From Suilimivivens aceti (lineage in GTDB: Bacteria > Bacillota > Clostridia > Lachnospirales > Lachnospiraceae), in contig NZ_JAOQKJ010000009.1 of assembly GCF_025567405.1 (NCBI RefSeq), positions 62,001 to 126,000 on the forward strand: DNA of 64,000 nt. The letters run 5' to 3'. Position 1 is the first letter of the stretch, and every line of letters starts with the position of its first letter. This document shows positions 7,828 to 15,986 of this stretch, piece by piece. The translations under genes were made by a program, and so were the position numbers. Below the pieces are notes generated by a model. It worked only from the letters and a program-made list of their open reading frames with translations, ran no database searches and had not been told where the DNA came from.

Positions 7828-8178
7828 ATGGCTAAATCTAAGAAAATTGATAAAGACATGGGTTTTCGCCTGAAGAAAGCCAGATTAGACCAAAAGCTGA
7901 CTTATGATGAGTTATCCGAAAAATCCGGTGTCTCATCAAGATATATCAAAGAGATTGAAAATCATGGCAATGTTCCAAGTCTTGAAAAACTCGGACAACT
8001 CATTCGTGCTTTACATATCTCTGCTGATCCGTTTTTTTATCCGGCAGCTCCAACCGATAATCTGGATTACCAAAGGCTGCTGGTTTATCTTTCAGAATGT
8101 ACGGACGATCAGATCACCACTATTCTTGCACTTGTGGAAGCCTATCTTCGTACATATAAAACCCATGAGACAGAATAG
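7828..8178 (+). CDS. XRE-family regulator, divergent (Orf9-like position)
   Basis: 116 residues, starting at the ATG at 7828 because GGAGGT lies 7 nt upstream; an in-frame ATG at 7792 lies in the operator. The HTH is at residues 12-70 (GFRLKKARLDQKLTYDELSE, then SRYIKEIENHGNVPSLEKL). The C-terminal part (LLVYLSECTDDQITTILAL) is a helical dimerisation tail. It reads away from the sigma/Orf8 pair, just as orf9 does in Tn916, and probably represses their promoter. A hairpin at 8231-8266 follows the gene. Confidence 0.82.
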   Translation: MAKSKKIDKDMGFRLKKARLDQKLTYDELSEKSGVSSRYIKEIENHGNVPSLEKLGQLIRALHISADPFFYPAAPTDNLDYQRLLVYLSECTDDQITTILALVEAYLRTYKTHETE

Positions 8179-8230
8179 CAGAAAGATTTCGATTTTTTCT
8201 GGATTGTTTCTGAATTATTCTGAAGAAAAA

Positions 8231-8266
8231 CAGGGTGGAAATTCCATGATTAAACGCTCCACCCTG
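8231..8266 (-). terminator. terminator between convergent genes
   Basis: Stem CAGGGTGGA / TCCACCCTG with an 18-nt loop. On the minus strand it is followed by TTTTTCTTC, so it mainly terminates the leftward gene at 8272-8607. The plus-strand tail is weaker. Confidence 0.65.
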
Positions 8267-8271
8267 CTTAC

Positions 8272-8607
8272 TTATTTCATTATTGTATTCAGTAACTCTT
8301 TTACCTTAACACTCTCTTTAACAATCCCAAGTCCAGCAAGTATCTGTACTGCATCTACTATCCCCTGATAATAGGCTCTCTGTTGTTCCTGAAAGTGTGC
8401 ATGGTCTACAATATCCATATAGTTTTCTAAAAAATTTCTCTGCTCTGTAGAAAGGTCAGATAAGAATTTTTCATATTCCCGGTTTTCTTTTTTCAGTTCC
8501 TTATCCGCCTTCTTTGCTTCCTCTGTCTGTATGGAATACTCCCGTTCGCCTGCATCGCTTCGAAGCTCCTCAAAAACATCAGATAATCTTTCAAATACTT
8601 CATTCAT
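8272..8607 (-). CDS. unrecognised 111-residue helical protein
   Basis: Starts at the ATG at 8607 with GGTGG in the leader. The protein is charged and helical: ERLSDVFEELRSDAGE, then a KKADKELKKENREYEKF coiled segment, then a FLENYMDIVDHAHFQEQQRA region and a C-terminal amphipathic helix. No signal peptide or cysteine pairs. Related small proteins are common cargo near XRE genes in clostridial ICEs, but I cannot name the family. It converges on the XRE gene at 7828-8178 and shares a terminator with it. Confidence 0.6.
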   Translation of the reverse strand: MNEVFERLSDVFEELRSDAGEREYSIQTEEAKKADKELKKENREYEKFLSDLSTEQRNFLENYMDIVDHAHFQEQQRAYYQGIVDAVQILAGLGIVKESVKVKELLNTIMK

Positions 8608-8693
8608 TTTGTGTCCACCTTTCTCTAAATAAGTATTGCATTTTACAAGCAGTATTATCAATCCTAAAATTTCTTACAACAATATTTTTTCGT

Positions 8694-8763
8694 ACTTCAT
8701 CTTTAGAAGTATATTATCAAGATTATTCCGTAAAATCAATCATGTGGCACTTCATCTTTAGAA
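8694..8763. repeat. direct repeat ACTTCATCTTTAGAA x2
   Basis: Exact 15-bp copies at 8694-8708 and 8749-8763 (55-bp period) lie just upstream of the XRE gene at 8777. They could be operator sites for that protein. Confidence 0.4.
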
Positions 8764-8776
8764 AGTTTGTGATGAT

Positions 8777-9034
8777 ATGAAAATTTACTGGAATAAAGAA
8801 AGCAATTCCAAAAATCTGATAGGTCAGAGAGTAAAGGAATTGCGAACTGAAAGGCAGCTATCGCAAAAAGCACTGGCAGAACAGCTCCAGCTTGCCGGAT
8901 ATGAATTTAGCGATTTGACCGTATTACGAATAGAACAAGGGACACGCTTTGTACCGGATTATGAAGTGGTTGCCCTTGCTGAATTTTTTCATGTATCTTG
9001 TGAATATCTTTTAGGTGTCAGAAATGAAAAATAA
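8777..9034 (+). CDS. small XRE-family regulator
   Basis: 85 residues. The HTH (about 15-75) reads GQRVKELRTERQLSQKALAE and later DLTVLRIEQGTRFVPDYEVV, ending with the ECLLGV-type tail seen in many XRE proteins (here EYLLGVRNEK). The ribosome site is weak. Two copies of a 15-bp repeat precede it and a bidirectional hairpin follows it. It is probably a repressor of a neighbouring ICE promoter; the target is unknown. Confidence 0.78.
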   Translation: MKIYWNKESNSKNLIGQRVKELRTERQLSQKALAEQLQLAGYEFSDLTVLRIEQGTRFVPDYEVVALAEFFHVSCEYLLGVRNEK

Positions 9035-9079
9035 GCAGTGATCTGTATTTGTTCTTTACAGACCGCTGCTTAAATTTTT
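9032..9079. terminator. bidirectional terminator hairpin
   Basis: AAGCAG...ACAG / CTGT...CTGCTT pairing between 9033 and 9071, followed on the plus strand by AAATTTTTG. It separates the XRE gene from the leftward module 1 operon and overlaps the end of the winged-helix gene. Confidence 0.55.
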
Positions 9080-9490
9080 GTTGAAACGATAGCCTACACC
9101 CCATACCGTCTGTATGTAAACAGGCTTGCTCGGGTTATCCTCTATCTTTTCTCGTATGTTGCGTATATGGCTCATGACAATGTTGTAATCGCCGGAATAG
9201 GATTCCTTCCACACAATGTCATAAATCTGTTCCTTGCTGAACACTATTCCCGGATGCTTTGCAAGAAGCTTGAAAATCTCAAATTCCGTATAAGTAAGCT
9301 CTATCTCCTGATTTTCCCGAATGATCACCCGTTGAACTTCATCAATCTTAAGACCTTTGAAATTCAATAGATGATTATTCAAACCTGACATCTGAATGAT
9401 TTCCTCTCTAGTATTTATCAACGATAATATGTGGCTCATCATATCATCCTCATTATCTTCGAATGTCAGAACTAACATTTTCCCATACAC
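9056..9490 (-). CDS. OmpR-type winged-helix protein without receiver domain
   Basis: 144 residues: an N-terminal about 45-residue remnant, then a complete OmpR/PhoB winged-helix domain (ELTYTEFEIFKLLAKHPGIV, then MSHIRNIREKIE and the VWGVGYRF ending). The aspartate-bearing receiver domain is absent, so it is either a stand-alone DNA-binding protein or a response-regulator relic. A GTG at 9490 with AGGTGAT is the likely start. It closes the module 1 operon. A second copy, about 90% identical in DNA by eye but with a nonsense codon, closes module 2 at 23835-24215. Confidence 0.7.
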   Translation of the reverse strand: MYGKMLVLTFEDNEDDMMSHILSLINTREEIIQMSGLNNHLLNFKGLKIDEVQRVIIRENQEIELTYTEFEIFKLLAKHPGIVFSKEQIYDIVWKESYSGDYNIVMSHIRNIREKIEDNPSKPVYIQTVWGVGYRFNKNLSSGL

Positions 9491-9594
9491 ATCACCTGCC
9501 TTATTACTTTTATATACTGCCTAAGTTCTGGAAAATTCAAAAGAATGATTCCCATATCCAGCCCAGCAGTATGTTATCTGCTGTTTGTTTTTTC

Positions 9595-9873
9595 TTATTC
9601 ATTTTCCCTATATCCTATAACGGAAATTACTTTTTCGTTGCATACGATATATGCTACTTGCTTTCCCTCACTCTTTAATTCTGTGGCACATTCTTTTATG
9701 TTTTCAGTAAACCGAGATTGAGAACTACAAGTAACAACAATTTCTTCATTACCCAATTTTGTATTATTAGATATTTCTGATAAGCTATCTAAAAACATTT
9801 TTTCTAATTGTTCTAAACTTATCACATTAGCAGGTAAAAAAGAAAAAATATCTAATACTTTATATTTACCCAT
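9595..9873 (-). CDS. unrecognised 92-residue protein, module 1
   Basis: Starts at the ATG at 9873, with AGGTGG 6 nt upstream. It looks like a small alpha/beta protein: VLDIFSFLPANVISLEQL, then NEEIVVTCSSQSRFTENIKE and KQVAYIVCNEKVISVIGYR. Two strands ending in Cys are visible (VVTC, YIVC). No export signal. It follows the 9924-10607 gene by 50 bp in the same operon. Function unknown; an immunity- or chaperone-like partner of the larger module proteins is possible but unsupported. Confidence 0.55.
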   Translation of the reverse strand: MGKYKVLDIFSFLPANVISLEQLEKMFLDSLSEISNNTKLGNEEIVVTCSSQSRFTENIKECATELKSEGKQVAYIVCNEKVISVIGYRENE

Positions 9874-9923
9874 GTAAGCCACCTATCCCTTAGCTCCGCA
9901 AGCATTATTTAATGCTACAGTTT

Positions 9924-10607
9924 TTAAATACTGACGTCTATTGATTTCTTCACAAAACTGCTTCCACTTTTTGCAAGTGTGCTTTCAATGGACTCTCTTG
10001 TAATGCCATCCAATGCTCCAGACGGTATCGGATCACCCGCTTTCCATGAGGGATCAGCAGCTTTCGCCGCTGCTGCAAATGCCTGCCTGTATTGATGTTC
10101 ATATTGCTCCATTGTCCATCCCGCTGACAAACGGTCATCTTTGTTCATTTTTCTATATAAGTTAACATATACATCTTCCCTCTTTGTGGTATCACCATTC
10201 AGAGTGCCATTATCCCTTAAAAATTCCTTCTTTGCCAGTTCAAACATTTCTTCCCGGCTGCTCTCCGGAATAGAGATGATATGTTTATAACTATTTCTGT
10301 TCTCATCAGTTACAGCAAGCCCTGTTAATCCGGTATTCGGATCAACCCAATCTCCATTTTTATCATACTGGCTCATTAGATTCTTGATCGCCTGAACATT
10401 CGTAAACATTGCACCATTTCCATTTTTCATCATTTTGCTAAGTGCCGCTTTGTACTGTTTACTGTTTGTGTCAATCCCTGCTGCTTTTAGTTGTGCCTGT
10501 ACGGAGCTACTGTTAATTTGGGACAACTGAATGTTGTTGACTAAATTCATCCTTGATGTCCCAAACATACTCTGAAATAAGAAACTGTAATCTGTAATTC
10601 TCGGCAT
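9924..10607 (-). CDS. unrecognised 227-residue module 1 protein (MPRITDY type)
   Basis: Strong ribosome site (GGAGG, 8 nt). The N-terminus MPRITDYSFLFQSMFGTSR is followed by an AALSKMMKNGNGAMFTNV region. Next come a conserved-looking central part with DKNGDWVDPNTGL (EF-hand-like acidic loop D-x-N-G-D) and HIISIPESSREEMFELAKKE. The tail is alanine-rich (QYRQAFAAAAKAADPSW). The DKNGD loop could bind calcium, but I see only one. No signal peptide. I have a memory of DUF3879-type proteins with this start but cannot confirm it. Part of the operon headed by the LytTR regulator. Confidence 0.6.
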   Translation of the reverse strand: MPRITDYSFLFQSMFGTSRMNLVNNIQLSQINSSSVQAQLKAAGIDTNSKQYKAALSKMMKNGNGAMFTNVQAIKNLMSQYDKNGDWVDPNTGLTGLAVTDENRNSYKHIISIPESSREEMFELAKKEFLRDNGTLNGDTTKREDVYVNLYRKMNKDDRLSAGWTMEQYEHQYRQAFAAAAKAADPSWKAGDPIPSGALDGITRESIESTLAKSGSSFVKKSIDVSI

Positions 10608-10687
10608 AATTGCAACCTCCTTGTCAAATTAAATGTGAAATCCGTTTCATTACAACTAATTTTAAATCTTTATATCCAAATTGATGC

Positions 10688-11134
10688 CTATACTTCTAAG
10701 AAGTTCTGAAATCGTTTCACCAGTTCATCTAACTGCATCTGCTCCCGACTTGTTCCATTATAATTTTCAATCGGATCAGAAACAAAATAATTTCCGAACC
10801 CTGCCAGCGCATTTTCAAAGCTGCTTTTGAAGTTTTCTTTGCTGCTTACATCAAGATTTGCAAACATCTTGTAAATATCACTGTTCGATTCCTTATTTAC
10901 TTCCACGCTGTCTTTTCCTGTCGTATTCCTTGCCGGAGAGCTTCCCACTCTGTAAGCAGGTTCTCCATGCTCCTGATAGAATTTCTCTCTTTCAATTTTT
11001 ACCTGCTTTGCAACAAACTCAACCATACTGTTCACTTTATTGATTTTCTCCTCTGCCTGTTTACCGTATGCAGTTGTTATCTGTTCTGCAGCTTCATCAG
11101 ATAATCCCATTTCTTTACAGGCATCTTCAAGCAT
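10688..11134 (-). CDS. unrecognised 148-residue helical module 1 protein
   Basis: The frame opens at an ATG (11134) shortly after an in-frame TGA, and the ribosome site is poor, so the N-terminus may be eroded. It begins with two helices (DACKEMGLSDEAAEQITTAY, KINKVNSMVEFVAKQVK), continues with a polar linker, and ends with ENALAGFGNYFVSDPIENYN and a C-terminal helix. Spacing to the gene above is 19 bp. No family recognised. Confidence 0.5.
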   Translation of the reverse strand: MLEDACKEMGLSDEAAEQITTAYGKQAEEKINKVNSMVEFVAKQVKIEREKFYQEHGEPAYRVGSSPARNTTGKDSVEVNKESNSDIYKMFANLDVSSKENFKSSFENALAGFGNYFVSDPIENYNGTSREQMQLDELVKRFQNFLEV

Positions 11135-11153
11135 TACTCTAACTCAAAAAATA

Positions 11154-11771
11154 TTACTCCTGTTTTTTATAATACCCCGTTATCATGAGTGGCATAATAT
11201 TTTCTATATCATTTTCTGTCAGCTGATAACCTATATTGCTGCGCTCTTGAAAAAATTCATTTAAAGGCTTTTTACTAATTAACAGTTTTTTCCCTTTTCC
11301 ATTATCTTCCTCGTCTCCCCAGTCAAATTCCGTCCAGTAACCGCCTGTTCCATCTTCGTGAATAAATACTCCTGTACTTTTTACAATTCCTCCTGTCATT
11401 TTACTCGTACAGCCCAATCCTTCTATTGACTCATATACTTTTTGCCTAAACCTACTATCTGTTTGCATTCTCAATAGAGATTTCTTAGAAATGACTACAT
11501 TTCCAGCTCCATAAAATTTCCCACTGTCAAGCATCGCTAGATCAAAATTTTCGGCAGTTTGGTCTGTCGTATTACATGCATAATCTACAACATGAAGTGT
11601 AACATTAAACTTTTTGCAAATTTCCTCCTGCATATCGCTAACACTCTGCATAGTATTTATTTCATTTAAGAGTCTGCTAAAGTCCCCAGAAACAACTTCG
11701 GCATCTCCTGAACCTTGCTTTGTTGTAATTGCCGCTAAATTACTCAGTATTTCAAGTGCCTGTATATCCAT
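11154..11771 (-). CDS. module paralogue with shared KM..D.RFR.KV motif (MDIQALE type)
   Basis: 205 residues. The N-terminus MDIQALEILSNLAAI is nearly the same as that of the gene at 12456-13016 (MDIQALGMLSNITAI), so the two are duplicates. A helix with IQEEICKKFNV-like spacing follows, then the cassette motif NVVISKKSLLRMQTDSRFRQ. After that comes a beta-rich part with GYWTEFDWGDEEDNGKGKK and a C-terminal helix (NIMPLMITGYYKKQE). AAAGGTTG precedes the ATG. No secretion signal. The motif ties it to four other proteins in modules 1 and 2. Function unknown. Confidence 0.62.
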   Translation of the reverse strand: MDIQALEILSNLAAITTKQGSGDAEVVSGDFSRLLNEINTMQSVSDMQEEICKKFNVTLHVVDYACNTTDQTAENFDLAMLDSGKFYGAGNVVISKKSLLRMQTDSRFRQKVYESIEGLGCTSKMTGGIVKSTGVFIHEDGTGGYWTEFDWGDEEDNGKGKKLLISKKPLNEFFQERSNIGYQLTENDIENIMPLMITGYYKKQE

Positions 11772-11784
11772 AATTTTTTCAACC

Positions 11785-12400
11785 TTTCTGCAATTCCTCT
11801 GTCAGCTAGAATCACTTATACTCACATCTGATTACAATGGCATTACACCTCCATCTGCTGATTTATACGCTTTTACTATCGACATAATATCAAAGGAGTT
11901 ACCATCTGAATCAATTGCATAAAAACTGTAATTGCCACTTTTATCTATTTCAAACTCAATATCGTTGCCATCAAAAGCAAACTCTTTATACACACTATCA
12001 TTCCAAAATACAACTATTGTTTGCGTGTTTTCTACTTCACCAATAATCTTATCTTGCTCAATTAGTATCTCATATCCTTTTTCTAAACGATACCCCCAAG
12101 AATACTCCCGAAACACCAAATCATTATCTGCATATCCTATGTCACTCTCATAGCTATCTTTATTACTTTTTACCCCTTGAAATGTTTCCTCTTTACTATT
12201 CAATATATTATTTGTTATAGATGTGTCATCGTGCCTTAAAGCGCTTTGACCCATATCATTTGCTATTAAAAACCTAATTATTATTATAAAAATGCTTGTA
12301 ATTGTTAAAACTATTTTTTTCAATTTATTCACCACCTTGCAATTCAATATCTTAAAACTCCGTTTCCGGCTGCTACCTGTTTCTGCAATTCCTCTGTCAG
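11785..12400. repeat. 21-bp direct repeats flanking a membrane-anchored gene
   Basis: TTTCTGCAATTCCTCTGTCAG occurs at 11785-11805 and 12380-12400 (595-bp offset); 10 of the next 14 bases also match. The repeats frame the gene at 11832-12323. On the minus strand the 12380 copy can be read as a relic LTEELQKQVAAGNG with an upstream stop, so the repeat may be a coding remnant through which the gene was inserted. Confidence 0.55.
11832..12323 (-). CDS. membrane-anchored extracellular protein, 163 residues
   Basis: I start at the TTG at 12323 (KKIVLTITSI...), 8 nt after AAGGTGG; the track frame would begin inside the ribosome site. Lysines followed by a long apolar stretch (IVLTITSIFIIIIRFLIA) form an uncleaved signal anchor. 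The rest is polar and likely outside the cell, with a beta-sandwich-like pattern (QTIVVFWNDSVYKEFAFDGN, GNYSFYAIDSDGNSFDI) as in Ig-like/bacterial folds. It is the only clearly membrane-targeted cassette protein besides the kinase. Direct repeats of 21 bp on both sides suggest separate acquisition. Function unknown. Confidence 0.55.
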   Translation of the reverse strand: MKKIVLTITSIFIIIIRFLIANDMGQSALRHDDTSITNNILNSKEETFQGVKSNKDSYESDIGYADNDLVFREYSWGYRLEKGYEILIEQDKIIGEVENTQTIVVFWNDSVYKEFAFDGNDIEFEIDKSGNYSFYAIDSDGNSFDIMSIVKAYKSADGGVMPL

Positions 12401-12455
12401 TCAGAATTGCTTATGCTTTCTCTTTTTGAGTCCAAGCATTCTCTTTTTACATTAT

Positions 12456-13016
12456 TTATAAAATACTTTTCTTTTTATATTCCGTTGCCATAACTCCTTG
12501 TCTTTCTATCTCTTCAATCATCTCCTGTATATCGTTTTGCAATAAGGATTTTATATCGCTCGCATTCATTATCCTTACTTTTTCAGTATTCTTTGACCTC
12601 TCCGAAATCGCCTTCTCTCCACCTACATCTGGCTCTAATGTGGCAACTATCTCACCATTATCATCAAAAACCAGTGTACATTTTTTTACAGGCGGATTAA
12701 GTGTCTGCATCGTTAGTTTGAATTTATCGCTGCTATAATCTGCAAGCATATCATAAACTTTTTGTCTTAATGCTGTATCTGTATTCATTTTATATAGCAC
12801 ATCACTTGGAATATAACACTCAAAATAGCCATTTGCAGCTCCCACATCAATATGAAATTTATTATATATATCTTCTTTTACACAGTTTATCTGCTGTTCC
12901 CTTAGAGTCCCATAAAAATCCTTTTCTACATTTATATCACCTGAAATAGTATTCACATTTTGTTTTTGCACAATTGCTGTTATATTACTCAGCATTCCAA
13001 GTGCCTGTATATCCAT
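12456..13016 (-). CDS. module paralogue with shared KM..D.LRQKV motif (MDIQALG type)
   Basis: 186 residues, strong ribosome site (GGAGG). It shares the MDIQAL..LSN..AI start with the 11154-11771 protein. It continues with a CVKEDIYNKFHIDV helix and the cassette motif FECYIPSDVLYKMNTDTALR (about residues 64-84). After that comes a beta-strand pair typical of the family (CTLVFDDNGEIVATLEP) and a helical C-terminus. No signal peptide. It lies 18 bp downstream of the 13035-13868 gene in the LytTR/GHKL operon. Possibly the Pfam DUF6033 group; I cannot check this. Confidence 0.62.
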   Translation of the reverse strand: MDIQALGMLSNITAIVQKQNVNTISGDINVEKDFYGTLREQQINCVKEDIYNKFHIDVGAANGYFECYIPSDVLYKMNTDTALRQKVYDMLADYSSDKFKLTMQTLNPPVKKCTLVFDDNGEIVATLEPDVGGEKAISERSKNTEKVRIMNASDIKSLLQNDIQEMIEEIERQGVMATEYKKKSIL

Positions 13017-13034
13017 ACTTTTAAACCTCCTCGT

Positions 13035-13868
13035 TTAAAGCTTTTGACTTTCTATCACGCTCTTACTAAATGTACTTATTGTATCCTCGTAGGCTGATAC
13101 AGCGGAGGCAGAAACACTTGCTGACTGAAAAGCCGACATATTTACAGTGCCCTGCTCGTTCTGCATTTTTTCCATGAAAAAACTCTGCAATCTCTGCCTA
13201 CTTTCCAACTGACTTTGGAGAAAATTTTCCTGTGCTTGTGCCCTGCGTGCCTGTGCCCTTTTAAGTGCTTCTTTTTCCTGCTCCGCTAACAATTCTTCCA
13301 TTTTTTCATGTCGTTTTTCCCACCACGATTTCTCATTACCTGAAATATTGGAACTACTGTTTCCTACTGGTCCTGCATATCCATAACATTCTTCCGGCGA
13401 TGCTCCGATAACATCATAGCTGACATTATTTGATCCGGCAGGCAGGCTGCTTACTGAATATGCTGAACGAACCCGGTTCAAAACATAGTTTTCATACTCC
13501 GGATCACTTTTCATCCTTTCAAATGCTTCTTCTTTAATCACTGTTGCTCCCGATGAATATGTAGAACGAACCCACGCACTTACAGGCATCTGTGACATTT
13601 CATTCATAACCCACTGCTTATATTCATCCATTGTCATTTCCTCTTTCGACTTATTGGAAATGGAGCTATCATATGTAAACCCACTATAATTTGGCGGATA
13701 CGGAATAACCATATCCCCCGCCCATGCAGAGGCAGTTGCTGTTGTATTCTGACTTTCCCCTGCCTTTTGTACTTCACTTGCAAAATTGCCTTCCCCTGTT
13801 GTTTTCATACTGCTGTTCATATAAGCGTAGGCAGTTGCGCCAATACCATTTACACCACTAATACTCAT
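13035..13868 (-). CDS. module protein MSISGVNG type, coupled to the histidine kinase
   Basis: 277 residues. Its ATG lies inside the last codons of the kinase gene (11-nt overlap), so it is translationally coupled to the two-component system. The N-terminus MSISGVNGIGATAYAYMNSS is Gly/Ser/Ala-rich. The cassette motif is at residues 108-131 (ATVIKEEAFERMKSDPEYEN). A long Glu/Lys/Arg/Gln coiled coil (about 185-235) precedes a Ser/Ala-rich tail. The protein at 24931-25593 has the same plan: GVG start, EEAF..M..DPEY motif, coiled coil, AYE... tail. No classical signal peptide. Function unknown. Confidence 0.65.
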   Translation of the reverse strand: MSISGVNGIGATAYAYMNSSMKTTGEGNFASEVQKAGESQNTTATASAWAGDMVIPYPPNYSGFTYDSSISNKSKEEMTMDEYKQWVMNEMSQMPVSAWVRSTYSSGATVIKEEAFERMKSDPEYENYVLNRVRSAYSVSSLPAGSNNVSYDVIGASPEECYGYAGPVGNSSSNISGNEKSWWEKRHEKMEELLAEQEKEALKRAQARRAQAQENFLQSQLESRQRLQSFFMEKMQNEQGTVNMSAFQSASVSASAVSAYEDTISTFSKSVIESQKL

Positions 13869-15264
13869 TTTCTGTTCTCCTTTCTTGTAACAATATTGTT
13901 ACACTAAACTCATTTTTCTTTACCTTAATATCTAAATCTCCCATGTACTTCTCTACTTCTCTCTTTACATTGGATAATCCTATTCCATGTAAGGAAATAT
14001 CTTTTTCTTTATCGGAAACTGGAAGATTTGTATTGCTATCAAACTTGATTTCCCCGTCAAAAGAATTTCTTACTTCTATCAGAAAAAATTTTCTTTTTTG
14101 TTTTCCAGACAGCGTAATATATCTTTCCCCCGTATTCATTTTTTCACAGGCTTCAAGTGCATTTTGCAACAAATTGTTGACGATAATTCCAATATCATAC
14201 GCATCATATCTGTCTGATACCGGATAAGAGAACTCTGATTGAAATTGTACTCCCTGTTTGCTTGCTGCTTTCTGCTTATCATTTACAATCACATCCGTAA
14301 CAGCATTGCCTGTCTGAATAGTTATCTCAAACACATTCATACTCTCATCCATTTTTGACAGATATTGTTGCATATCCTCATAATTGCCACTCTCCATAAG
14401 TCCCTTGATATTCGTCAAATGATTTCTCATTTCATGCTTCATCTGCCGTATTCCGTTATAAAACTGCTCTACTTCCTCCATTCGCTCCTGTATTGAATGA
14501 ACCTGTTGTTCTTCAATAAAATGCTTTTTCTTTTCTTCCTGAAGTTTTTCCATCTCCTGATAGGACACTATTGTGATTAAAATTCCTGCATAGAATAAAA
14601 TTGCAATTACTGGCACTATTCCCAGAAATATTGGATATTGTTCATAAAGTTGAAAAATCAAATCATCTTTCACCACTATCCAAAGCCGGACAATAATATT
14701 TCCAAATAAAATTGCTACTATCGGTGTCAAAATCAGATAGCACAATTCCCTTATTTGCAGTTCTATCTTTTGTTTTCCTAATCGGTGTCCAACAACAAAA
14801 AGCATAATTAAAAACAAGAAGATTCTAAATGCGGCAATAAAAATGTAATTCAATGATGCATTACGAAAAATATCCTCTACTAATGTTTTTTCCTGCACCC
14901 AATATCTGCTTGTAAAGAAATCTATACTTTCCACAATCAGCATACTTAAATTTCTAATGCAGAAAAATATAATCCCCATAAAAAATGTAAAATTTCTATT
15001 CATGCCTAAATAGCCAGAAGATGCCGTCAATAAAATTATTACAATCATCAAACCTAACCACCCATAAGCAGGAACAAAGTTTCCAATAAGGGATATGGCT
15101 ATATAACTTCCAAAAACTATTAGTATCTTTTTTAATTTACTTCCCTGTCGTTCTTTCTTTTCTGTCATAAATGGATAGAAAAAAGCTGTCAGACAGACTG
15201 CATATAAAAAAGTTTCAATTCCGCCTATTATATTTTGGAACAACACAAACTCTGTTTCACTCAT
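13858..15264 (-). CDS. AgrC/ComD-type GHKL sensor histidine kinase
   Basis: 468 residues. The N-terminal about 235 residues contain six or so hydrophobic segments (for example TFLYAVCLTAFFYPF, ILIVFGSYIAISLIGNF, IFLGIVPVIAILFYAGILIT). A coiled linker (EKLQEEKKKHFIEEQQ) leads to the phosphoacceptor box MKHEMRNHLTNIKGLMESG (His near residue 280) and a GHKL ATPase domain with NNLLQNALEAC and HGIGLSNVKREVEKY. This is the class that senses peptides in agr-like quorum systems. No agrB/agrD-like gene is visible nearby, so the signal is unknown. It is in an operon with the LytTR regulator and module 1. Confidence 0.88.
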   Translation of the reverse strand: MSETEFVLFQNIIGGIETFLYAVCLTAFFYPFMTEKKERQGSKLKKILIVFGSYIAISLIGNFVPAYGWLGLMIVIILLTASSGYLGMNRNFTFFMGIIFFCIRNLSMLIVESIDFFTSRYWVQEKTLVEDIFRNASLNYIFIAAFRIFLFLIMLFVVGHRLGKQKIELQIRELCYLILTPIVAILFGNIIVRLWIVVKDDLIFQLYEQYPIFLGIVPVIAILFYAGILITIVSYQEMEKLQEEKKKHFIEEQQVHSIQERMEEVEQFYNGIRQMKHEMRNHLTNIKGLMESGNYEDMQQYLSKMDESMNVFEITIQTGNAVTDVIVNDKQKAASKQGVQFQSEFSYPVSDRYDAYDIGIIVNNLLQNALEACEKMNTGERYITLSGKQKRKFFLIEVRNSFDGEIKFDSNTNLPVSDKEKDISLHGIGLSNVKREVEKYMGDLDIKVKKNEFSVTILLQERRTENEY

Positions 15265-15275
15265 CCGCTGTCCTC

Positions 15276-15986
15276 CTACTGCATATACCGGAGATATGCT
15301 TTTACAAAGTCCGGATATTTATATTTTGAAATCAGCAGCTTATCTCCATTGACAAGCGTTACTTCTGTCTTGTTGTACTCATCTATGCAGGCAAGATTGA
15401 CTAAATATCCCTTATGAATACGGAAAAACTGTCCCTGCAATTCTTCTTCCAAATCTCCGAGCTTTGCATAATATTCCAGTTCTTCCTCATTCATATGAAT
15501 TACAACTTTGTGGCTCTGGCTTTCCAGATAGTAAATATGATCTAACGGTATAGCCTTGCTCGTATTGGCATATTGGATAACCAGCGTTTTCTTCTGCTGC
15601 TCCGCTTCTGATATAATCTGTTCGGCTGCCCGCCGGAAAACTTGGGCAAATCTCTGTTCATCAATAGGCTTTAACAGGTATTGAAATGCTCCTACATCAA
15701 AAGCATCATAGACATATTTTTCATAGCCTGTAACAAATATAATAATTGGCTGCTTTGTAAGCTCCGTTGCCCTGATCTGTTTTGCCATGCTCATACCGTC
15801 CATACCGGACGCAACGCTTTTCATTTCAATATCCAGAAACAGCAAATCATGCTCCTTTTGATCTGACAGGTATTCATCAGTGGAAGCATACTCTGTGATT
15901 TCACATTCTATGTTCTGTTTCCTGACAAGTGATGAAAGATAGGTTCGTATGTTCTTTTCATCATCACATATTGCAATTCTTATCAT
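15276..15986 (-). CDS. LytTR-family response regulator
   Basis: 236 residues, GAGGTGGAAC before the ATG. The receiver domain (1-120) has IAICDDEKN, the phosphoacceptor Asp in LLFLDIEMK, and LKPID. The LytTR DNA-binding domain (about 135-235) has IYYLESQSHKVVIHM and FFRIHKGYLVNLACI. It would be phosphorylated by the downstream kinase and bind paired direct repeats on one DNA face. Two 16-bp repeats with a 21-bp period lie 63-99 bp upstream of its start, consistent with autoregulation of the whole cassette operon. Confidence 0.9.
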   Translation of the reverse strand: MIRIAICDDEKNIRTYLSSLVRKQNIECEITEYASTDEYLSDQKEHDLLFLDIEMKSVASGMDGMSMAKQIRATELTKQPIIIFVTGYEKYVYDAFDVGAFQYLLKPIDEQRFAQVFRRAAEQIISEAEQQKKTLVIQYANTSKAIPLDHIYYLESQSHKVVIHMNEEELEYYAKLGDLEEELQGQFFRIHKGYLVNLACIDEYNKTEVTLVNGDKLLISKYKYPDFVKAYLRYMQ

